NCBI GenBank assembly: GCA_025738555.1
Contig: JAOVFP010000005.1
Coordinates: 6,200,001-6,264,000, forward strand
DNA: 64,000 nucleotides
Direction of reading: 5' to 3'
DNA from: Cyathus striatus
Lineage: Eukaryota; Basidiomycota; Agaricomycetes; Agaricales; Nidulariaceae
Within the stretch, counting starts at the first letter, position 1; each line of letters begins with the position of its first letter. The notes under the pieces were generated by a model, which did no database searches, had not been told where the DNA came from, and saw only the letters and a list, made by a program, of their open reading frames with translations. Below are positions 50,701 to 62,898 of the stretch, piece after piece. Position numbers and translations under genes: made by a program.

Positions 50701-51563
50701 TATGATGAACATGAATATCACAGCCTACATCAGATCCCCTTCGAATATGGTGGTGCCCAACTGGTCCTCTCGCTTTTCTTCCTCTTCATGCCGCTGGCGA
50801 TTACTATTCCAATGATAAAACTCAAAATCCTGGATCAAATATCATGGAATATGCAATTTCATCTTACACACCCACTATCACCGCTCTGACACAGAGTCTA
50901 TCTAAGCACCATCAACAACAATATCAGGAGTTCAAGGGATTGCTTGCCGTCAGCGAGCCAGAAGCTCCAGGTTTTTCACCTATCCCGGGTGCAGCTCTAG
51001 AAAATAACATCCTGAAGCAGATATTCGGCTCATTTTCTCAAACATTCCGTAGCCTGGAGGGCGACGAAGCAACCGTGAAGGATGTCCGGGATGACATGCC
51101 TTTGCACAGCTGGATTCATCTCTCCTGCCACGCTCTCCAGAACAACAGCCCTCTCAATAGTGCATTCTACCTCCATGATGGACAGCTGTCCCTTGGAGAT
51201 ATAATTAAACAACCACTTCCTCATTCACAATTTGCATTCCTTTCGGCATGCGAGACGGGGAAGGGAGACAAAAAGCTCTCCGAAGAAGCACTTCATCTTG
51301 CAGCAGGTATGTTAGCAGTGGGGTATACCAGCGTTGTCGCAACTATGTGGTCGATCAGTGACAACTATGCCCCACAGGTCGCAGAAGATTTTTACTCATA
51401 CATATTACAGAAAGAGAAAGAGAGCTCCGCGGAGTATAATTATCCAGATTGTACTAGAGCAGCATCTGCACTTCATCATGCCATAGGACGCTTTCGGCTT
51501 CAGGTTGGCGATGACGAAGATGGCCTCTTGCTTTGGGTTCCATATATACATGTAGGCATCTAG
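47737..51563 (+). CDS. TPR-CHAT peptidase-like protein, copy 1
   Basis: Proposed exons 47737-47755, 48169-50672 and 50724-51563; 1120 residues. About ten tetratricopeptide-like repeats (LNNLG…F..TGD..DL.EAI…EAV patterns, spaced about 50 residues) fill the first two thirds. The CHAT domain follows, with the caspase-like dyad His977 (HLSCHA) and Cys1017 (SACETG). CHAT proteins are C14-clan-related peptidases; TPRs usually sense a partner. A 337-bp MITE sits in the original N-terminal coding part. Reading through it from the normal acceptor meets a stop at once. Splicing from the exon 1 donor to the MITE's terminal CAG restores the frame, swapping residues DQQTLRGL of copy 2 for one Val. If that splice is not used, no in-frame ATG exists for about 170 codons. 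Fairly sure of the domains, less of the start. Confidence 0.8.
47832..48168. mobile_element. 337-bp MITE, TA target duplication, inside TPR-CHAT copy 1
   Basis: Terminal inverted repeats: the first 25 bases (CTGTACCATTTCGACC…) are perfectly complementary to the last 25, and 28 of 29 match. It is flanked by TA on both sides (47830-47831 and 48169-48170). The paralogue at 57551-57580 preserves the empty site GGGATTATATGAA, proving insertion after duplication (or precise loss in copy 2). There is no coding capacity. TA targets and short TIRs fit the Tc1/mariner superfamily. The TIR end GGTACAG doubles as a splice acceptor. Confidence 0.88.
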
Positions 51564-52309
51564 GCATTTAGATAAGTACGTATTTCTGATATTTTGGTAT
51601 ACCTTGAGTAAGTATGTGGTTCCCATCGAAGGTATCTTGCTTCAATCCCATTTTTATGCTGATGGAGCGCTGCCGACTTCTAGCAACTTTATCTACCTTC
51701 GAGTTTCATTAGATGCGCTGGCATGCGGTTTCACTGTTAGCTAGCGATTCCACATGTTATCTTTCGTGGTCGCCACCTAAGGCTTGAGCGATAGGCACCA
51801 AAATGAAGCGCGATGTCTGCACGATCATTATCACAAGAATGACGTTTGGATACGGTAACATGACCCTTCGTTCAGGTGCAGACCTATGCAACGACATTAG
51901 AGAATATCAATTATGGCAGGGGAGGATTTGCGCGGTCACAAGCAATATCAAGAACAGCGATCTGTGTTGCAGAGAACGACCGAGTACAAAGATATGACAG
52001 AAATACACTTCAAGGATGATAAGGAGCGATACATTGAGTTCCAATCGTTCAAGGGTATAATATAAGTTGGGGGTATATTCCATAGCCTTCCCTGGTCCGT
52101 TAGTGAATCAACCAACGCACCAGGACTATCAGCAGCTCACCATAACACCAATTCACACTACGAGACCTTTCTCTTTGACGGCCTGACCGTTTTGTTCTCC
52201 ACATCTTGTAGTGACCTCCTCGAAGTAGTATTTTCCTACGTGCAACATGAGCCCGGTAATATGAGAGAAGGCAACAAATGAACTGACAACGGACGCTCAA
52301 TCTGCAACG

Positions 52310-53282
52310 ACTCGTCGGGGTCTTGATGAGACGGCTTTGAATGAGCCGATTTCTTGACAAGCACTTTGTTCTTAAGGCGAAGGAGTCGTATCTGTGAAGT
52401 GTTAGCATTGTCACCTAGCACACGAAAGCCACAGGATTACAGATTTGCTTGCCGTACTCGGCGTTTTCTTTCTTCAGCTGCTCGAGCTCGAGCCCTTCAT
52501 ACTTCTACTTGAGCTGCCGATTCATATCACCCTCCCTCATCCACCGTGCTACCGCTTCATCGCGCTCCTTCTCCTTTCGTTTCCGGCTTTTTCGTTCTTT
52601 CGCCGTTAATTGCTTTTCCTTGTCGACTTCCCATCGAAGATGCACAATGTCATCGACTTTCGCGGCTTGATCCCCCTTCATTCGAACGTCTTCCTCTCGT
52701 AGTGCAGAGTTTTCTTTCTTCAATTCGTCGCGATCATTCAAGACGGGGGCGAGGCGTTCTTCCAGGCTTTTTGCAGACTCAAATAATCTTTCCTGCCCAT
52801 CAACATGTTTAGAGCAAAAGCGTAAAGAGGAACTATGAACGTACTCACCACCACTCCAGTGTCAATACTGCTCCCCTCGACCTTTGCACGACACCACGAA
52901 TCTCTTTGATAGCACGCTTCAAACTAACGCAAGATGTATCCTTGTCAATCTTCCCCAACTTCGACAGTTTCTGCCCTCTTCTCAGGTGCGTTCACTTCCT
53001 CATCTGAGAAGAAATCCACAAAGAGTTGAATCAGTGTTCCCTTCAGTCGTCGACATGAGTGGCAAGTATTGCGAAGAGTCGCGTCTCGCTCCATGCGGTT
53101 TCTACACATTCTATGTCCTTTATATATCTTCATGTAAGTGAGCTGTGCATGTAATAGTTCCAGGTTGTATTGCGTACGTACCGCAGGGAAAGAAGAGGAA
53201 CGGGTTTGTTGTCATTTCGCGCGAGGAAGAGGTGACACTAGGAGAGAAGAAACATGCATGCTTGACATTCGACTTTGACCAT
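52310..53282 (-). pseudogene. RING-finger/coiled-coil protein remnant, copy 2
   Basis: The longest copy. From ATG 53282 the CQAC pair is followed by a 2-base deletion (relative to copy 1) that brings a stop within six codons. The acceptor ATAAAG before the G-H-R-M-C exon is intact here, but the sixth zinc cysteine is Arg (CRNR). Downstream exons are readable: QKLSKLGKIDKDTSCVS, KEIRGVVQRS, then a coiled coil of about 95 residues rich in Lys/Glu/Arg (52741-52505). These show the ancestral protein as N-terminal RING plus long coiled coil, a layout common in agaricomycete RING proteins. Confidence 0.6.
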
Positions 53283-53339
53283 ACTGATTCAGCGTTCGGG
53301 ATGATTAGCGTAAGTTATACGCAGCTTAAGCTTTGAAGC

Positions 53340-55880
53340 TGCTGCCCAACTTGGGCCAACTGATTAGTGAAGCGAAATTTTACGTTACTATGAATCACTG
53401 CCATTTTACTGCACCTTAGGCAGGGTAGTTCTTGCTTAGTAAGCTTCAGGCCTACCCCGTTCACCTTGCCCACAGCACCTCGATCACCCGCGTATGGCTC
53501 ACCTCGCCCTGGAATGCTGCATATGTCTCGATGCAGGTGGTTCATGAGCTGCATAGGGATCCATCGTAAGCATGGTGCTGCATCTGCGAAAGCTGAAATT
53601 CTGTCTATGCAAGATAAGTTACCGTTCATGTAAGTAATCTCATTTATGTCTTTCAGCTTAGCCTGATGCTCTACCAGCTACGATATCCGCATGTGGCTCA
53701 TCGCATTATATTGCTTCCTCCTCGTAAGTTCATAGATACAGCTCTCTACGAGCAAATGCTAACATACTCCTTTAGCCGCTTCAAATTTACAAACCACTTG
53801 GCTGGTTAACTATCCCCTATTCAGCTAGAGTTCGTTCGCCTCAAAATCTTCAAACTTCTCCACCCCGCGTCTCCATCATTCTGCCCGTCCCCCTCGCACT
53901 GCTAATGCCAAACTCTACGACCCCAACACAAACCTATTCCCATTCACCATACTGCAATGCCTGAGCCATTGTGAGACGCAATCGGCAGTTCCCATCTCCC
54001 CCGTCATGCTTCTTTCTCTCCGTCTCTCTCCCAGTCCACTACTTCTCCTTCCAGTGCTTCCCGTGATTCTCATCCCAGAGAACGAGACTGAATGCTTGCC
54101 GAGCCACAACTGCCCCCCTCCTACCACATCCCCATCCCCAGCAATAACCCCCTCCCTGTCCTGACCCCTCTCCTTATTCAGACACTTTTCTCCCCTCTGT
54201 CACCCCTGCCTCCGCCTCTCCTCCTCCAGGCAGTTACCCAATTCTCCTAGGTGCACAAGTGCTGCTGCTCCTCATCTCCTCGTCCCTCGCCCCACTGCAG
54301 ACGAAGAATTCACTGGCCTCAAAATCTCAAACTCATCCACCTCGCGACCCTACCATTCTGCTCGTCCCCCTCGGACTGCCAATGCCCAGCTCCTCTCCTA
54401 CTCTACTTCCTCCCCCTTATTCTGCCAATCCCTCTTCTCCCTTTTCCTTCCCCGTTCTCCTTCCCTGCTTCCCCTCCAGTGCTCCCCCAATCATGATTCC
54501 CTTCCCCTTCTTCTCTCCCTTCCCGCCTTTCCACTCACTCTCCACGCAGAACCCGTGCATGTCTCCCTCAAGTGTAGATCGCCTGCTGTGGGTGATATCA
54601 GCCACTAGTTCCAGTATTATCTGATTACGACATACCTTACGATGACGTGGAGCTAAACACACCAGATAGCTTCATTCTTCGTTGTTACCTCTTAACACAG
54701 AAGAAGAGATTGGAGTTCAACCACCCCGGGGCCGCAAGTTTGCCGGGTGAGGAGAACGAGACAGACGAGGTATGCAATACATTTCCGTGTAACGTGTTAG
54801 TCGGTCTAACTACTCCGGAGTTCCCAGTTGGCTCTCGTAATTTCCTTGATGGCCCCAGAGCGACCAGCAGATCATGTCCCGGAGCGGCACCTTATGGTGA
54901 TTTAGAGGTCACAACCCCATTTATCTGTAGCCATGTACATAGTAGGCTTGACAGTGTGGTGAATGGGGAACCAGGTTGGCGAACACGGCGAGAAAGTACT
55001 GCGTAAGTGGCTACGCCATTAGCATACTACTGTATCGGTTCTAATGCTTCACTAGCTACGCCCAGGAACGAAACCTTACCTCCATGCTTCATCTCAAATG
55101 CTTGAGTTGAAACACGAGCATTGCAAATTCCGTGGGTTGTGGCTACTCGGTGGGATTAATCAACAATTGAGATGTTGGGTGGTGGGCAGAGATGAAGATA
55201 AACTGCCTGTGCACATCGACTAGTCGGTGGGGCGCAGAGTGAAATCACTCGATTTGGATAGTGTACCTTTAAGGTTGAGTAGTAAGTATAAGTACAGAAT
55301 GTAAACATTGAATTAGAAGAAACGTACAGATTCACTAGTGCATAGTACATACCGCGTGGCCCTATCATCTCGACGTCAACTCCCACCGGCGACTCACATC
55401 TCTACAGCGCCTAAAAAGCCAGAGCAGCTCTTCATTATCCCGTCACTGACATCATCTCTGCCTCCTCCAAGCATGTGGGTGTTCTGCGCATTGATAAATT
55501 GCCATTGCGTATGCCGTTGGGTCGGAGCAGGAGGTTTAAGCAAATTATGCAAATATGCTCTCATTATGTAGGCCATTTACCATCAAAGATGGAACAGTGA
55601 GTGCAACCATCTCTTTGGTGGAAATAAGACAAACGCCAGATCCGATATTCTTTAGGTCACGGTCAACAGATCACAAGCCTCCTTTCCCAGCTTTATTCCG
55701 TGCCTTGACCATACATTGTAGTCCGTAGACACAGAAAAAGGAATCTGGACAATGTATCGGTCATCCGCATGTACAATGACGAATCAATACCACTTGCTTC
55801 ATATCGCCTCCCAAGGATAACAATCACCCTCCTGTTCGATAACGACTCCCTCTGCGGCGACCTCTCATGCTCATCCACGC
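53340..55880. other. Unit-2-specific filler, pyrimidine-rich, local duplication
   Basis: No gene recognised. 53825-53910 and 54305-54390 are similar direct repeats (…cctcaaaatctcaaac… , …cattctgc.cgtccccctcg…). 53850-54540 is strongly C/T-rich, which creates spurious open frames. A 119-codon frame at 54647-55006 (+) has no recognisable domain. This region replaces the 45.3-46.4 kb part of unit 1. Confidence 0.4.
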
Positions 55881-55889
55881 TCTGAACAT

Positions 55890-56770
55890 CATCCAACATC
55901 CTCCCTCCAGCCTCACCACGTCCTACCGCGTCCCATCTCCAGCTCCAAGCTGCTCTCGTTTATCGGCATCACATCCACACCAGGGTGTTCCAATACAACC
56001 GTGGCCTCCCCAGCCTGGTGCTCGTGCAACTTGCATACGCCGCGGATGACTTTGTTTGGTGGGTTTATGCCTAATGCGCGCTCGATCCAGCATCGTGGAT
56101 CAGTGGGTTTGTTCACGTTCCGCCAGCTGCCACCGGGCTTGGTTGTTGTGGAGGTGTCGACTTCCTCGTCGAGCGTGCTGCGGGAGTAGTCTTCTATGCC
56201 ATCTTTGATGGCTGTTGCCGGCAGGATGAAGGCGAGCCGGAGGATGGGCCGACGGCGATGGAGCCTACAGCTGGGCCGGAGACAGGGAATGATGGGGGTG
56301 TTAGTGGGTGGTAATTGGGGAACAGTGGGATATATGCTGTACTATGGTGAGTTGATGACGAGAGAGCAAGAATAGGTTTGTTGTTCTGTTTATTGTATTA
56401 GTGCAGTAAGAAGGTATAATAGTATGAAACACACCATCTGAAGTGCTCATACAAGTTCTTCGGTATGAAGACTAAGATGGTATACTCTAAGGGGACATCA
56501 GGACCCGCCCCTCTAACAACGCCAAGAACCAAAGGGACTCACTTGTCGTCCAGATTTTTTCATGACATACTGATCAACGTGACATTCCTCTTCTGGTTTC
56601 TCCCCGCCACCGATGCCCATAGCCACCTGTCCCCTCGTGAACCTCAAATCTCCCCACAGGCATGTCAGCCTTCTTCCTCTCCTTCCTCCTAATCGCTTGG
56701 TGTATGGATCGATGGAGGGGTCGTAATCGTTACCATGTACGTCTTGCGGGATTGTAGAGGGATCAGTGCA
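55890..56770 (-). pseudogene. P4-ATPase N-terminal fragment, copy 2
   Basis: Same pieces as 46500-47392: EYTILVFIPKNLYEHFR, LAFILPATAIKDGIEDYS, GGSWRNVNKPTDPRCWIERALG, KVIRGVCKLHEHQAGEA. It is truncated at the same place, so the fragment was already broken before the tandem duplication. Confidence 0.65.
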
Positions 56771-57466
56771 TTTGAGGAAAGGCGTGATTGTGTGTTACCC
56801 TCAGGCCAGAGAACACGATGAAATAAGGACTTGGATAGAAAGTAAGTACCACTAATGCATATATAAGGCCAATTCAGACCTTTCCAGGCGAAACATCCTT
56901 TGAGGAGGTGTTAATTAGGCCGCATCGATATCCCCGAAACGAGTTGAATGAGAATAGTGTTTCATTTATGAAAATAGAGGCCAAGCTTAAGTATATCCTC
57001 GATTTCTAGGCGCAGGCGGGTGAGATGGGGGTGAGGCCTTGAGGGGTCTTCGTCGGAGGCTGGAGACTGGAGGATGGGGCACGCCGCACAGGTGATAACA
57101 GAGAGAGGAGTTCGAGACACTTGAAAGTTGCAACTGTCCTACTTAGTCAGACCTGTTCCCAATTTGGATTCAAGGCCCTTCCCGCGGGTCCAACTGCCAT
57201 GCCTACGGTGCACCTTACTTCACATTATATGAAATTTCACCAGCACCTCACAGCGACTTTACTGCACTCTGCGACAGCAGTGACAGCACTAGCACTACAC
57301 CTGTACACCTGATTAACAGCATGATCTTTAAAGACTCAAAAGCACCATCAACTGGTGCTCTACACAAACGGATTGCCGCATTACTAGTACTATATCAATC
57401 TCCGTCGACCTCCCAGACCCAGTTTCCCTCAAAAATCTCCCAGGCTTCTCCCAGGCATATCGCAAC

Positions 57467-60400
57467 ATGTCTCAAACAGAAACAGGTAGGAAACCCATAT
57501 GTTCACGATTCGCAGGTGCTTAAGGCGCGCGTCTACGATAGCTTTTACAGATCAACAAACCTTGAGGGGATTATATGAATTTACGTTAAAGTTACCGGAT
57601 GATGACGTTTCAAAACCTTTATATCTCCAAGCAGTCGGTATCGAGTGCTGCATGTCCAACGAACAGTTGAATAGTTTGGACGTTTCCGAGTGGTCTATAC
57701 AAGCATTCCAGTTGGCTGTCATACTTACTCCTCAACACGACCAAGAGCTGCGAATCTCCATACTTAGATCACTTGGCGGGGCTTTCATACAACATTACGA
57801 CCTGAGCCGACGTGTCGAAGATCTAAATCAGGCCGTTTCCACACTACAGGAGGGCATTGATTTAACCCCAGAGAACGATCCCTTGCTTCCTAATAACCTA
57901 TCGTGCCTCGGATATGCTCTCCAGACTCGATTCGAGCAAACTGAAGAACTACGAGATCTCACGGAAGCTATAGAACTTCATCGGAAGGCTGCTTTCCTTA
58001 CTCCAGAAGGAAGTCGCTCCCGATTTGAGATTCTCTTCAATCTCTCATCTGCCTTGGACAGCAGATTTGATCATACACATGAACTAAGCGATGCGGATGA
58101 AGCAATCGAAATCATGCATGACCTCGTCGATAATATGAATCCAGAAGATCCGCAATATTCTATATCTCTCAACAACCTTGCCTGCACCTTGGGAGCCCGC
58201 TTTGATTATAATGGAGACTTGAGAGACGCAGGCCAAGCTATCGATGTTCAGCGTAAAACGGTCGAGAATAGGCCCAATGACCCCAGTTCTCTGACGAATC
58301 TGGGTAACGCACATCGAGCATATTTCATGCAAACCGGGGAGCTACCACATATCCACATGTCCATTGAAGCTCATCGGAAGGCGCTGTCACTGGCAGGAGA
58401 TGATCTTTTGCCTCTCATTCTTATAAATTTGGGAGTGTCGCTTGGATGTCGTTTTCTCGCGACAGGTAATGTTGACGATCTTGAAGAAGCCATAGCGCTT
58501 GAACAGCGCGGTATTCAGGTCTGTAGAGATGATGATCCAAAAGTGCGACGGTTCTACAGTGATCTGGGTAATCTGTTTCGCTACCGTTCTGCACTTACAC
58601 AAGATTTGCGTGATATGCATGAAGGGGCCCGGGCGCACAGAGAAGCGGTGATTCGAACACCTATTGGACACAGAGATTTGCCTGGATTCCTCAACAACTT
58701 AGGAAAATCTATGCAAAATCTATTTGATGCTACGGGGAACGAGTCTGATCTCTCTGAAGCAATCTCGTCTTACAAAGAAGCTGTTTCTCTAACTCTCGAT
58801 GATAGTATTGGACAGATGAACCGTCTAATTAATCTAGGAGGGGCATTTTTCAGTAGATATATGCTTGCACACCAGCAATCCGACCTCGATGATGGTCTCA
58901 GCGCGTTAAGGAAGTCTGTTACACTGTGCCTGCCGAATCATGCTCAACTTCCATATAATCTTTCCCTACTTGCAGCTGCATTGGTACTTCTGTTCGAAAA
59001 TGAACACCAACTCGAGACCATAGATGAAGCAATCTCAGTTATGGAATGGGCGATAGATATCACTCCTGAAGGGAACGCTAAGTTGCCCTTGCTGCTTGAT
59101 GGATTGGGATGTTTGTTCTTCTTTCGATGCAATACTACACACAGCAATGATGACATTGGAAGAGCTGTTTCGTTATACCGCCAAGCTACACAGATGCCTG
59201 TTGGGTCCCCATTAATACGTCTGGGCGGCGGGCGACTGTGGGGGGCGTTGTCTCTTCTCGTGGACCCAGAACAAGCCCTTCATGCATTCAAAATTATTTT
59301 TAATGACATCGTCCCACAATTGGCATGGATTGGACGTACTATGGAACAACGATATCTCTTACTGGTAACTCTGGCAGTCACTGTGAGCGAGGCAACAGCT
59401 GTAGCCATCCGATTTGAACAACTTCACATGGCCGTGGAATGGCTAGAACAAGGTCGTTCAATAGTATGGAACCAAGTTAATGGTTTCCGCTCACCCTTAG
59501 ACGATCTTCGAAAAGTGAACCCAGCCCTTTGTACGGAACTAGAAGAGATAGCGATCGCTTTGGAAGAAGCTAGTATGCGAACAAACTCATCCGATTTAGG
59601 AAGTAATATGGCACGCAATATCTCCATTCAAGATGATGTCCTTCGACATCAAGGTCTTGCAAAGCAATGGGATTCATTACTTTGTCAGGTTCGCACCATA
59701 AGTGGCTTCGAAAAATTTCTCCATCCAATACCGTTTCCTGAGCTGGCTCTGAAACTACCACCGTCTGGTCTAGTAATAGTAGTTAATGTCGACCCATTTT
59801 CTTGTGATGCTTTGGTTCTTACCCGTGACACATCATTAGAGAGCCGGGCTAATATCGTCCCCGTCCGCTTGCCTCAATTCTACAAGAGAGCAGTTATTCT
59901 TCGCGAGAGATTATATAAACTACTCAATCCGAAGTCAGTTCGCACAAGAACTGCACGGAAAGGTCGCCCTGCTATAAATGAGAAGGACCAATTTTCCATC
60001 AAGGAGCTCCTTCAGGAATTGTGGTACGAGATCGTGAAGCCCATCCTTGATGTGCTTAATCTAGAGGTAAGTAACCCTTTGGTTCCGTGGGCGTTACGAT
60101 GAACATGAATATCACAGCCTACATTAGATCCCCTTCGAATATGGTGGTGTCCAACTGGTCCTCTCGCTTTTCTTCCTCTTCATGCCGCTGGTGATTACTA
60201 CAACAATGATAAAACTCAAAATCCTGGATCAAATATCATGGAATATGCGATCTCATCTTACACACCCACTATAACAGCTCTGACACAAAGTCTATCTAAG
60301 CACCACCAGCAACAACATCAGGAGTTCAAGGGATTGCTTGCCGTCAGTGAGCCAGAAGCTCTCGGTTTTTCACCTATCCCAGGTACAGCTCTAGAAAATA

Positions 60401-60957
60401 ACATCCTGAAGCAGATATTCGGCAAATTTTCTCAAACATTCCGTAGCCTGGAAGGCGTCGAAGCAACAGTGGAGAGGGTCCAGGATGCCATGCCTTTGCA
60501 CAGCTGGATCCATCTCTCCTGCCACGCTCTCCAGAACGACAGGCCTCTCAATAGTGCATTCTATCTCCATGATGGACAGCTGTCCCTTGGAGATATAATT
60601 AAACAACCACTTCCTCATTCACAATTTGCATTCCTTTCGGCATGCGAGACAGGGAAGGGAGACAAAAAGCTCTCCGAAGAAGCAATTCATCTTGCAGCGG
60701 GTATGTTAGCGGTGGGATATACCAGCATCGTCGCAACTATGTGGTCGATCAGTGACAACTATGCCCCGGAGGTCACAGAAGATTTTTACTCATATATATT
60801 ACAGAAAAAGAATGAGAGCTCCGCAGAGTATAATTATCCAGACTGTACCAGAGCAGCGTCTGCACTTCATCATGCCACAGAACGCTTTCGGCATCTGGTT
60901 GGCGATGATGAAGATGGCCTCTTGCTTTGGGTTCCGTATATCCATGTAGGCATTTAG
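57467..60957 (+). CDS. TPR-CHAT peptidase-like protein, copy 2
   Basis: Exons 57467-57485, 57551-60066 and 60118-60957; 3375 nt, 1124 residues, starting MSQTETDQQTLRGLYEF. It is intact and unambiguous, and it serves as the reference for copy 1, with which it is very similar throughout. TPR-like repeats cover about residues 30-600. A linker with EQLHMAVEWLEQGRSIVWNQ then precedes the CHAT domain (about 700-1124), with SDPLRIWWCPTGPLAFLPLHAAG, His981 (HLSCHA), Cys1021 (FLSACETGKG) and GYTSIVATMWSISD. All CHAT landmarks are present, so the peptidase should be active. The TATA box seen in copy 1 is lacking. Exported or membrane signals are absent; the likely location is cytosol. Confidence 0.92.
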
Positions 60958-61739
60958 GCATTTAAATAAGTACACATTTTTCATATTTTGGTATACCCTT
61001 TGTAAGTATGTGGTTCCCATAGAAGGTATCTTGCTTCAATCCAATTTTTACGCTGGTGGGACACTGCCGACTTCTAACAATTTTATCTACCTTCGAGTTT
61101 CATTAGATGCGCTGGCATGCGGCACTGGTCCGTGAAAGCACTCACCTTCACCAATGCCGAATTGAGTGCAGCTCTAACTCAACTTTCGCTGTCAGCTAGC
61201 GATCCCACATGTCATCTTTCGTGGTCGCCGCCTGAGGCTTGAGCAAGAGACACCGAAATGAGGCGTGATGTTTGCATGATCATTATCGCAAGAATAATGT
61301 TCAGACACGGTAACATGACCCTCCGTCCAGGTGTAGACCTATGCAGCGACATTAGCAAATACCAGTTATGGCAGGGGAGGATTTGCGTGGTCACGAGCAA
61401 TATCAAGAACAGCAATCTGTGTTGCATAGAATGACCAAGTACAAAGATATGACGGAAATACACTTCGAGGATGATAAGTAGCGATATATTGAGTTCCACT
61501 CGTTCAAGGGTATAATATAAGTTGGGGGTATCTTCCACAGCCTTCCCTGGTCCGTTAGTGAATCAACCAACGCGCCAGGAATATCAACAGCTCACCATAA
61601 TAACACCAACACACACTACGAGACCTTCTTTCTCTTTGACGGCCTGACCATTTTGTTCTCCACGTCTTGTAGCGACCACCTCGAGGTAGTATTCCCCTAC
61701 TTGCCCGGTAACATGAGAAAAGCCAATAAATGAACCGAC

Positions 61740-62310
61740 AGCGGAGGCTCTATCTGCAACGACTCATCCGGGTCCTGATGAGACGGCTTTGAATGAGCCG
61801 ACTTCTTGACAAGCACTTTGTTCTTAAAGCGAAGGAGTCATATCTATGAAGTGTTAGTATTGTCACCTAGCATGCGAAAGCCACATGATTACGGACCTGC
61901 TTGTCGTATTCGGCGTTTTCTTCGTTCAGCTTCTCGAGCTCGAGTACGAGCTCTTCGTACTTCTGCTTCAGGTGCCGATGTGCATCACCCTGCCTCATCC
62001 ACCGTGCCACCGCTTCATCGCGTCCCTTCCCCTTTCGCTTCTGGCTTTCTCGTTCTTTCGCGGCTAATTGCTTTTTCTTGTCGACTTCTCATCGAAGATA
62101 TACAATGTCATCGACTTTCGCGGCTTGATCCTCTTTCATTCGAACGCCTTCCTCTTGTAGTGTAGAGTTTTCGTTCTTCAATTCGTCGCGGTCATTCAAG
62201 ACGGGGGCGAGGCATTCTTCCAGGCTTTTCGCAGACTCAAGTAATCCTTCCTGCCTATCAACATGTTTAGAACGAAAGTGTAATGAGGAACTGTGAACGT
62301 ACTCATCACC
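61740..62310 (-). pseudogene. RING/coiled-coil remnant, copy 3
   Basis: Only the coiled-coil part is present (SLEECLAPVLNDRDELKNENS; QAAKVDDIV), ending in an early in-frame TGA (copy 2 has TGG). The RING exons are absent because similarity to units 1 and 2 stops near 62320. This marks the broken third start of the tandem array. Confidence 0.6.
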
Positions 62311-62818
62311 ACTCCAGTGTATGAGTGAGGAGAGAGAAAGTACCACCTCTTGAGAGTTTATATCTATGGTAGCCCGCCGATCCTTTGAATTGTGTGGCGC
62401 GTGTACTGAATTGGGGTGGGGTCTCTTCGACAACGAGGGTATAATCGACCAATAGGACTAAGTGGATCATTATTGGTCCACTGGTTACACTGTTCGTGAG
62501 GAGCAACGTCGTATCGTCCGCTCTTACAATCACGCACCGATCACTATCTGGTACCCTTGACTTGGAATACTGCAAGCACACGCTATACTCCAAGGCTCCT
62601 TACTGCACTCGAGGTTATAGCCTTCTGATTCGTGGCTTGTCTCTAATTCCCCCTGGTCGGCCGTAACGTTAATCTGTTATCGGCTGATAGGCGAATGCGG
62701 TGACCCCCCCTTCGGTGGTATCATTCAAGAACCTCAGGCCACAGGGTCATACCAAATATACCACATCGGCCTACCACTGCTTATCGACCAACGAAGGCGA
62801 AAATGCAGCATCAAAGCG
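62311..62818. other. Intergenic
   Basis: Sequence between the end of the tandem array and the methyltransferase promoter; short frames only. Confidence 0.4.
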
Positions 62819-62826
62819 TATATATA
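62819..62826 (+). promoter_or_regulatory. TATA box of the methyltransferase gene
   Basis: TATATATA, about 73 bp upstream of the ATG at 62899. Confidence 0.5.
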
Positions 62827-62898
62827 GTCTGGCAACCTATACCATGAACATTCCAAAATCCGCCCTTGCCTTCAAAATACCAAGGATTCAAAGCAGCT

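Larger units (their letters stand above)
44030..51700. repeat. Tandem unit 1 (RING - P4-ATPase fragment - TPR-CHAT)
   Basis: This segment is repeated at about 51700-61100, and a third partial start lies at 61200-62330. The offset between units is 9730 bp at the TPR-CHAT start, 9394 bp at its stop, and 8158 bp at the RING start. The differences come from insertions and deletions: a MITE in unit 1, about 340 bp at 56770-57115 only in unit 2, and unrelated fill at 45.3-46.4 versus 53.4-55.7 kb. Confidence 0.75.
51700..61100. repeat. Tandem unit 2
   Basis: Second copy of the unit at 44030-51700, with RING remnant (52310-53282), P4-ATPase fragment (55890-56770) and TPR-CHAT copy 2 (57467-60957). 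The order and strands are the same. Confidence 0.75.

Noticed and set aside
53850..54624. Open frames of 80-120 codons in the C/T-rich stretch
   Set aside because: Low-complexity pyrimidine sequence rarely forms stop codons; there is no coding signature.
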